56,498 nucleotides of DNA from Bacteroidales bacterium (GTDB lineage: Bacteria; Bacteroidota; Bacteroidia; Bacteroidales; Bacteroidaceae). Below are positions 51,746 through 56,498 of the stretch, in pieces. The notes under the pieces were generated by a model. It did no database searches. It saw only the letters and a program-made list of their open reading frames with translations, and was not told the DNA's origin. The stretch spans positions 1 to 56,498 of the forward strand of contig SFFB01000024.1 in the NCBI GenBank assembly GCA_004557035.1, in the 5' to 3' direction. The translations under genes and the position numbers were made by a program. Positions within the stretch are counted from its first letter, which is position 1, and the number at the start of each line of letters is the position of its first letter.

Positions 51746-53011
51746 TTCCCAAAGCAGGTAGAGATTGAGCGCCGTGACAAAGACGGCCATGGCATAAAGC
51801 AGCCAGGTGGTGTAGCGGTGGTTGACGTATTCGCCCATCACCCTTCGGGAAGAGGTGAGACTCACCTGAAGGAAAACCGTAAAAGGCAACTGAAGACTGA
51901 GAATGGCTTGGGAAATGACCAAGCCTTTGAAAGCATCACCCACGAAACACAACACCACAAAGGCACCAATGAAAGAGATGAGTATGCCGGCACGAGAGTG
52001 AACGTCCTTGACGTCGTAGGGTTCGTCGTATATGCCGGCAAAGATGCTGCCGGCAGCCATACCCGAGGTGACCGTGCTGGAAATGCCGGCCAGCAACAAG
52101 GCAATGGCAAAGACTATGGCAGCGCCACTGCCCAGCATGGGAGAGAGCAACTCGCCAGCTTCGGGCAACGACTCGACAATACGCCCCTGACCGTGGAAAG
52201 TGGAAGCGGCAAGGATGATCATAGCCGAGTTGATGGCCCAACCGACGGTCATGGCAAGGAGCGTATCATAGAACTCGTATTTCAAGGCCCGCTCAATACC
52301 TGCCTTGCCGGTCTTACAGATTTCGCGGCTTTGGATGACTTCTGAATGTAGGAAAAGATTGTGTGGCATAATCACAGCACCCAGCACACTCATCACCACC
52401 AAGATGCTACCCTCAGGTAATGAGGGCGTGAAAGCAGCCGCTGCGGCCTGTCCCCAGTCTGTGTCGGTCAGTGTGAGTTCGTAGAGAAACGAGAAACCAA
52501 TGAGCGAGACAAAGGCAATAATGCCCTTTTCTACCCGCGTATAGGAATTGGTAAGGAGAAGCAACGAACACACAGCCGTGGCCAAAGCCGCTCCCACTAT
52601 AAGCGGCAGCCCGCAGAGCATCTGCAAGGCAATGGCGGCGCCAAGTATTTCGGCCAGCGACGTGGATATGGAGGCGAGCATGGCCGTGATTAAGACAAAG
52701 CGGCTCACGCCTCGCGGCAGATAGCGGGTAGCGGCTTCCGAGAGGCAAAGACCGGTGACGATGCCCAAGTGAGCCACATTGTGCTGCAAGACAATAAGCA
52801 TGGCAGTGGAGAGCGTGACCACCCAGAGCAGGGCATAGCCAAACTCCGAACCGGCAGCAAAATTGGACGCCCAGTTACCCGGATCGATGAAGCCGACGGT
52901 AACGAGCAGCCCGGGACCAATATATTTGAAGATGGACAATCCGCTTTGCAGCGAGCCTTCCTTAAGGCGCCAGTGACGCTTGATGTCTGCAATCTTTTCC
53001 TTAATACGCAT
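51731..53011 (-). CDS. mntH: Nramp-family manganese/divalent metal transporter
   Basis: The 426-residue, about 11-segment transporter imports Mn2+ (and Fe2+) with protons. The metal-site motifs are intact: DPGN in GFIDPGNWASNFAAGSE (TM1) and MPHN in GAVIMPHNLFLHSEVI (TM6), whose Met favours Mn over Ca. It lies downstream of a reverse rubrerythrin and a Fur/PerR-like regulator on the same strand, a peroxide-defence context where manganese import makes sense. A terminator hairpin ends only 20 bp before its start codon, so expression probably needs read-through or a promoter I did not recognise. Confidence 0.94.
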   Translation of the reverse strand: MRIKEKIADIKRHWRLKEGSLQSGLSIFKYIGPGLLVTVGFIDPGNWASNFAAGSEFGYALLWVVTLSTAMLIVLQHNVAHLGIVTGLCLSEAATRYLPRGVSRFVLITAMLASISTSLAEILGAAIALQMLCGLPLIVGAALATAVCSLLLLTNSYTRVEKGIIAFVSLIGFSFLYELTLTDTDWGQAAAAAFTPSLPEGSILVVMSVLGAVIMPHNLFLHSEVIQSREICKTGKAGIERALKYEFYDTLLAMTVGWAINSAMIILAASTFHGQGRIVESLPEAGELLSPMLGSGAAIVFAIALLLAGISSTVTSGMAAGSIFAGIYDEPYDVKDVHSRAGILISFIGAFVVLCFVGDAFKGLVISQAILSLQLPFTVFLQVSLTSSRRVMGEYVNHRYTTWLLYAMAVFVTALNLYLLWELVFG

Positions 53012-53031
53012 CTGTTTCTGTGAGTTTGGCT

Positions 53032-53079
53032 AAAAAAAAGCCGTCCGCTGCTCTGGCATCGCAGAGGTAGCGGACGGCT
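53032..53079 (-). terminator. Terminator between the rubrerythrin and mntH genes
   Basis: On the minus strand AGCCGTCCGCT (53079-53069) and AGCGGACGGCT (53049-53039) form an 11-bp stem with an inner pairing CTCTG/CAGAG, followed by eight T residues. It is 47 bp after the rubrerythrin stop and about 20 bp before the mntH ATG. Confidence 0.85.
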
Positions 53080-53125
53080 GTCTGTTATGACTTTGTGTTA
53101 TCGTCGGAAACTCTGACGAAGCTTA

Positions 53126-53683
53126 TTACTTCTTGTTGCCGAAGTAGCGCTTGTAGAGACCTTCGAAGCCGCGGCCGTGACGAGCTTCGTCGCGTGCCAT
53201 TTCGTGTACGGTGTCGTGGATAGCATCGAGGTTGAGTTCTTTGGCGCGCTTGGCAATGCGGGTCTTGTCTTCGCAGGCACCGGCTTCGGCGTTCATACGC
53301 TTTTCAAGGTTGGTCTTGGTATCCCAAACCACGTCGCCAAGGAGTTCGGCGAACTTAGAAGCGTGCTCGGCTTCTTCCCAAGCATAGCGCTTGAAGGCCT
53401 CAGCCACTTCGGGATAGCCCTCACGGTCGGCCTGACGGCTCATGGCCAGATACATGCCCACCTCGGTGCATTCGCCCATAAAGTGATTATTGAGGTCTTT
53501 GATCATCTCTTCGTCGCAACCTTTGGCCACGCCGATTTCGTGCTCAGCCACAAAGGTGAGGCTGGAGTCTTCAGAGAGTTCCTTGAACTTGGAAGCGGGC
53601 ACGCCGCACATGGGGCATTTTTCGGGAGCTGCGTCACCTTCGTGGATGTAACCGCAGACGGTACAGATAAATTTCTTTTTCAT
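53126..53683 (-). CDS. Reverse rubrerythrin
   Basis: The 185-residue non-haem iron peroxidase has its rubredoxin at the N-terminus (CTVCGYIHEGDAAPEKCPMC, residues ~8-27), opposite to classical rubrerythrins. A four-helix di-iron domain follows, with Glu/His ligands visible in GECTEVGMY, YAWEEAEHASKFAE and MARDEARHGRGFEG. It reduces hydrogen peroxide and, in the family, also oxygen, using NAD(P)H through partner reductases, in the cytoplasm. It lies 50 bp downstream of a Fur/PerR-like gene with no -7 box between, so the two are probably cotranscribed and peroxide-regulated. Confidence 0.93.
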   Translation of the reverse strand: MKKKFICTVCGYIHEGDAAPEKCPMCGVPASKFKELSEDSSLTFVAEHEIGVAKGCDEEMIKDLNNHFMGECTEVGMYLAMSRQADREGYPEVAEAFKRYAWEEAEHASKFAELLGDVVWDTKTNLEKRMNAEAGACEDKTRIAKRAKELNLDAIHDTVHEMARDEARHGRGFEGLYKRYFGNKK

Positions 53684-53733
53684 TGTGTTTGAATTTTAAT
53701 AGTGATGGAATGTTGTTCTTTATTTATGGAAAG

Positions 53734-54168
53734 TCATAAATGGCTCACGACTTTTACTTTTGTCTGGCAGGCGGGACATAAGCCGCGGAGATAGAGGTCG
53801 GCACTGTCAAGACGGAAACCATTTTGCAGTTCGACGTCTTGCTCCGGCCGATTGACGAGTGGCACGTCATAGATGCGCTGACACTTGCGACAGAGGAAAT
53901 GGGCGTGAGGCCCCATCACGGCATCATAGCAAGCACCGCGCTCGTCGATGGTCAGTTTGCAGACAGCCCCCTTTGAGACGAGGAGGCTCAGCGTATTATA
54001 AACGGTGGCCTTGGACAGCGTGGGCAATGTGGCGACCAGCGCCGAATGAATTTCTTCCACGCTGGGATGCGTGTGGTGAGCCATCAGGTAGCCCATCACC
54101 GCCAACCGCTGCACCGAGGGTTTCACGCCGTGGCTCTGCAAATATTCTATGGTCGCACTGTCGTACAT
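53734..54168 (-). CDS. Fur-family regulator, PerR-like
   Basis: The 144-residue regulator has an N-terminal winged helix (GVKPSVQRLAVMGYLMAHHT ... LPTLSKATVYNTLSLLVSKG) and a C-terminal dimerisation domain with His ligands (GPHAHFLC) and two zinc-binding CxxC pairs (CRKCQRIYD, CPACQTK). Its context beside a reverse rubrerythrin and mntH points to PerR-like peroxide or Mn/Fe sensing rather than Fur iron control; that is inference. I use ATG 54168 (MYDSATIEYLQSHGV); the longer frame to 54360 crosses both divergent promoters. The -7 box TACATTTG is at 54205-54198, giving a ~25-nt leader. Confidence 0.92.
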   Translation of the reverse strand: MYDSATIEYLQSHGVKPSVQRLAVMGYLMAHHTHPSVEEIHSALVATLPTLSKATVYNTLSLLVSKGAVCKLTIDERGACYDAVMGPHAHFLCRKCQRIYDVPLVNRPEQDVELQNGFRLDSADLYLRGLCPACQTKVKVVSHL

Positions 54169-54197
54169 CTGTAATTCTTCTAAATTTTGATATAGTG

Positions 54198-54205
54198 CAA
54201 ATGTA
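54198..54205 (-). promoter_or_regulatory. -7 box TACATTTG of the Fur/PerR-like gene
   Basis: It matches TAnnTTTG on the minus strand, about 30 bp before the ATG at 54168. Confidence 0.65.
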
Positions 54206-54276
54206 AAGCTTACGAGGTATACAAACAAGCGTTTGGCGACTTTTTTCTCCGTTTTTTTCATTTTTTTGATAAAACG

Positions 54277-54334
54277 TTTGGCTCGTATCATATTTTCACA
54301 ATACATTTGCAGTGTATTAGTCAGGTAATACACT
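54277..54334 (+). promoter_or_regulatory. Promoter and palindromic operator of the ABC transporter-GntR operon
   Basis: TTTG (54277-54280) and TACATTTG (54302-54309), 21 bp apart, form the promoter. Directly over the predicted start is a perfect inverted repeat, AGTGTATTA (54311-54319) and TAATACACT (54326-54334), with a 6-bp spacer. This is the form of GntR/YtrA-type operators, and a YtrA-type regulator is the third gene of the operon, so autorepression is likely. Confidence 0.75.
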
Positions 54335-54358
54335 AATCTAATCAAACACATCCTTATC

Positions 54359-55228
54359 ATGCTACGTCTTGAAAATATTTCTTTTCGTTATTTGAGAGGC
54401 AACGCGCCGGTGATTGACGGTGTAGACCTCACGCTGAGCCCGGGGCATATCTACGGGTTGCTGGGCCGAAACGGTGCGGGCAAGAGCACACTATTATATA
54501 TAATGAGTGGTCTGTTACGGCCCGACGGCGGGAGAGTGAGTCTCGACGGCGACGATGTGACCCTGCGCCGGCCGTCGACGCTGAGCGACATTTTCCTAGT
54601 TCCGGAAGAGTTTGACTTGCCCTCTACGCGTCTGAAAACATTCGTCCGGCTCAACGCGCCTTTTTATCCGCGTTTCAGCGAGGAGGTGCTGGCCAAATGC
54701 CTCGATGACTTTGAGTTGGACCGCGACCTACACTTGGGCCGCTTGTCGATGGGTCAGAAGAAGCGGGTGTTCATGAGTTTTGCCTTGGCCACACAAACGC
54801 GTCTCATCTTGCTGGACGAGCCCACCAACGGCCTTGACATACCGGCCAAGAGTCTTTTCCGCAAAACTGTGGCGCGCAATCTGGCCGAAGACGCCACGAT
54901 GGTAGTTTCCACCCATCAGGTACGCGACATCGACGTGCTGCTCGACCACATCATCATGACAGACAAGGGCAAAATCGTCTTCGACCACGCCGTGAGCGAG
55001 ATTGCCGAGCGACTGGCTTTTTCCGAGGTGCCGATAAGCGACACGACGGTCTGCCCCCTGTTTGAGCAGCCTTCCATCCATGGCCGCTCGGTAGTGATGG
55101 CCAACCTCTCGGGCCACGAGACGCCGTTCAACCTTGAGTTGCTTTTCAACGCGATTTTGGCCAAAGGCGACATCCTGACTGTTCAAGAAGAGGTCGAAAG
55201 TCGCCAATCCAAGGAGTCAGCAAGATAA
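54359..55228 (+). CDS. ABC transporter ATP-binding protein (YtrB-like)
   Basis: The 289-residue nucleotide-binding subunit carries Walker A GLLGRNGAGKSTL, signature LSMGQKKRVF, Walker B LILLDEPTNGLD and the switch His in VVSTHQ. The C-terminal ~60 residues beyond the ATPase core are unassigned. It leads an operon with a membrane protein and a GntR/YtrA-type repressor. Such operons typically respond to cell-envelope stress; the substrate is unknown. Its ATG lies 25 bp after the operator palindrome. Confidence 0.9.
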   Translation: MLRLENISFRYLRGNAPVIDGVDLTLSPGHIYGLLGRNGAGKSTLLYIMSGLLRPDGGRVSLDGDDVTLRRPSTLSDIFLVPEEFDLPSTRLKTFVRLNAPFYPRFSEEVLAKCLDDFELDRDLHLGRLSMGQKKRVFMSFALATQTRLILLDEPTNGLDIPAKSLFRKTVARNLAEDATMVVSTHQVRDIDVLLDHIIMTDKGKIVFDHAVSEIAERLAFSEVPISDTTVCPLFEQPSIHGRSVVMANLSGHETPFNLELLFNAILAKGDILTVQEEVESRQSKESAR

Positions 55229-55255
55229 GTGTCACGCCATAAAACTTCCAACACA

Positions 55256-56065
55256 ATGAAAAATACATTCAGCTTTCATAGATTTGGCCTGTTGCTGCGC
55301 CACTACACGTTGAGCAATTTCAAGCGCCACCTGCGCGGTCCCATCGGCCTTTATTTCGGTTTGCTCATAGTCTATATTTTGGTTTATTACGAACCGAGCA
55401 CGCAGGGGCTCAAAGGTATGAAGACCGAGACGGAACTGACCAACATGGCCACCGGTTTGACGGTATTGGTGGCGTTTTGCAGCTTTTTTGTCTATATGGC
55501 TTCAAGTTTTGCCGGCCTGCACACCAAGCAGCGTCGCACGTCTTTCTTCATATTGCCGGCCACCACGATGGAGAAGTATCTTTCCTGCATCGTCTTTGCC
55601 TTTTTGAGTTGGTTGGTGGCTATCAATCTGGCCGTCGTCTGTGCCGACCTCACCCGTCTGGCGTTCTTCCCCTTGATAGGTCGGAGCTACGCGAGCATTC
55701 TGCCGTCGTTTTATTCGGCACCGGTCGAATTTGTCAGTGTCTTCATTGAGGCGGCCAAGCACGAGTTTGTAGGTTTCCCCTTGCTGCTTCTCTCCACCGT
55801 GATTGTGGTCTGCGTGTTTTCCACGACGTTTTTCATTTTGGTGAGTGCAGCCTTCCGGCGCTATGCCATTTTGATAGGTTTGCTCCTGCTTCAGGGCCTG
55901 CAAATTGTGGTGAGCCTGCCTCTGTCGGCCTTGGGCGTAGACGTAAACACCATCCTGAGGGTCAATCTCGTTGTCTATCCTCTTCTCACCATTGCGGCCC
56001 TCTGGTGGAGCTACCGGTTGTTTAGCCGCATCGAAGTCATCCGCCATAAATTTCTGCCCTTATGA
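55256..56065 (+). CDS. ABC transporter membrane protein of the GntR-regulated operon
   Basis: About 269 residues with six hydrophobic segments, e.g. GPIGLYFGLLIVYILVYY, TGLTVLVAFCSFFVYMASSF and LLLSTVIVVCVFSTTFFILV. The segment LPATTMEKYLSCIVFAFL, with a membrane-proximal 'PATxxEK', is typical of Bacteroidetes ABC-2-like permeases. I use ATG 55256 (MKNTFSFHRFGLLLRHY), preceded by CCAACACA; GTG 55229 is an alternative directly after the previous stop. It would pair with the upstream ATPase. Its stop overlaps the start of the regulator gene by 4 bp. Confidence 0.82.
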   Translation: MKNTFSFHRFGLLLRHYTLSNFKRHLRGPIGLYFGLLIVYILVYYEPSTQGLKGMKTETELTNMATGLTVLVAFCSFFVYMASSFAGLHTKQRRTSFFILPATTMEKYLSCIVFAFLSWLVAINLAVVCADLTRLAFFPLIGRSYASILPSFYSAPVEFVSVFIEAAKHEFVGFPLLLLSTVIVVCVFSTTFFILVSAAFRRYAILIGLLLLQGLQIVVSLPLSALGVDVNTILRVNLVVYPLLTIAALWWSYRLFSRIEVIRHKFLPL

Positions 56066-56439
56066 TATTCAAAGATAGTCTTCCCATATTCCAACAAATA
56101 GCCGACCGCCTGTCCGACGAAATTCTCGCCGGCGAGTATGCTGCCGACGAGCGTGTGCCGGGAGTGAGAGACTATGCAGCCTTGGTCGAGGTCAATGCCG
56201 CCACGGTGGTCAAGACCTACGACGTGCTCTCGAGCCGTGGCATCATTGCCAGCCGCCGCGGCATGGGCTATTTTGTGACGCCCGAGGCTCGCGATCTTAT
56301 TTTGCAAAACCGGCGTGAGGTGTTTTACGCCGAAACCCTACCCGACCTTTTCCGGCAAATGCGCGCCTTGGGCCTCACGCCCGACGACATTAAGGCCGAA
56401 TGGGCTTCCAGTCAAACTGACAATCATTTACAATCATAA
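56062..56439 (+). CDS. GntR-family transcriptional regulator, YtrA subfamily
   Basis: The 125-residue protein has a GntR winged helix (~8-75: PIFQQIADRLSDEILAGEYA, then VPGVRDYAALVEVNAATVVK and ASRRGMGYFV) and only a short C-terminal dimerisation segment. That is the hallmark of the YtrA subfamily, which lacks a large ligand domain. Translation is coupled to the permease (ATGA overlap). It likely binds the palindrome at 54311-54334 and represses its own operon. Confidence 0.92.
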   Translation: MIFKDSLPIFQQIADRLSDEILAGEYAADERVPGVRDYAALVEVNAATVVKTYDVLSSRGIIASRRGMGYFVTPEARDLILQNRREVFYAETLPDLFRQMRALGLTPDDIKAEWASSQTDNHLQS

Positions 56440-56451
56440 TCTTTACAAGAA

Positions 56452-56498
56452 ATGAAAACAAAACTATGCATTCTCTTGCTGCTCTGCCCGTTGATGGC
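56452..56498 (+). CDS. Start of a secreted or membrane protein, cut by the window end
   Basis: From ATG 56452 the visible codons read MKTKLCILLLLCPLM, a signal-peptide-like start, 12 bp after the GntR stop. Only 15 residues are visible, so no family can be named; it probably belongs to the same operon. Confidence 0.55.
   Translation, partial: MKTKLCILLLLCPLM

Noticed and set aside
53734..54360. Long form of the Fur/PerR-like protein starting at 54360
   Set aside because: The extra 64 residues would cross the divergent promoters and the GntR operator and do not resemble Fur N-termini; the start at 54168 fits family and promoter.

Overview
The window reads as a Bacteroidales chromosome segment, most likely a Prevotellaceae-type organism. 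Supporting signs are promoters of the Bacteroidetes TAnnTTTG type, A/T-rich leaders instead of Shine-Dalgarno sites, a type IX secretion gene (porQ) beside cmk and ispH as in Porphyromonas, an S46 dipeptidyl-peptidase, a TonB receptor with a carboxypeptidase-like N-terminal domain, a TamL-type lipoprotein and a reverse rubrerythrin. Most of the window is GC-rich and lacks recent mobile DNA. The first ~4.3 kb is the exception: it has lower GC and is built from remnants of an IS982-type element, an IS1380-type element and a group II intron around an intact four-domain CoA-disulfide-reductase-like gene. It ends against a 5'-truncated MFS gene.

Layout. 1-4282: mobile-element scar with the thiol/persulfide oxidoreductase. 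4323-14797 (minus strand): MFS remnant, aroC, SlyD-type isomerase, dnaX, then a compact five-gene unit (polyprenol-phosphate glycosyltransferase, dihydroorotase, a stand-alone MetH reactivation domain, metallophosphoesterase, PlsC) and an Lrp/AsnC regulator divergent from metY. 15032-25813 (plus): metY, a GNAT-MnmA fusion, tamB and tamL. 25810-31957 (minus): a heavy-metal RND efflux operon whose outer-membrane and inner-membrane genes are both frame-disrupted. 32560-40526 (plus): TonB receptor, DPP7-like peptidase and a two-receiver/PEP-synthase-like protein. 40929-43567 (minus): ispH, cmk, porQ. 43694-51745 (plus): TonB-like protein, polyprenyl diphosphate synthase, TatD, AsnA, a CrtI-like oxidoreductase paired with a PaaK-like ligase, and an RluA-type pseudouridine synthase. 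51731-54168 (minus): MntH, reverse rubrerythrin and a Fur/PerR-like regulator. 54359-56498 (plus): a GntR(YtrA)-regulated ABC transporter operon and the start of a secreted protein.

Themes. Sulfur and methionine metabolism recurs (metY, MetH reactivation domain, thiouridylase fusion, CoADR-rhodanese-TusA-DsrE protein). Envelope biogenesis recurs (TamB/TamL, PorQ, PlsC, TonB, isoprenoid enzymes). A peroxide/manganese cluster sits at 51.7-54.2 kb.

The least expected structure is in the intergenic DNA. One family of elements has a strict 21-nt period built on ATAAGGACAG and occurs in four places, three of them directly upstream of hairpin terminators. A second family consists of octamer-phased AGACNAAR tracts, often arranged as facing inverted halves around REP-like palindromes; one copy appears to have become the 3' end of the RND pump gene. 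A tandem 86-bp promoter-like repeat lies before the CrtI-like gene. I see no tRNA, rRNA, CRISPR array or prophage.
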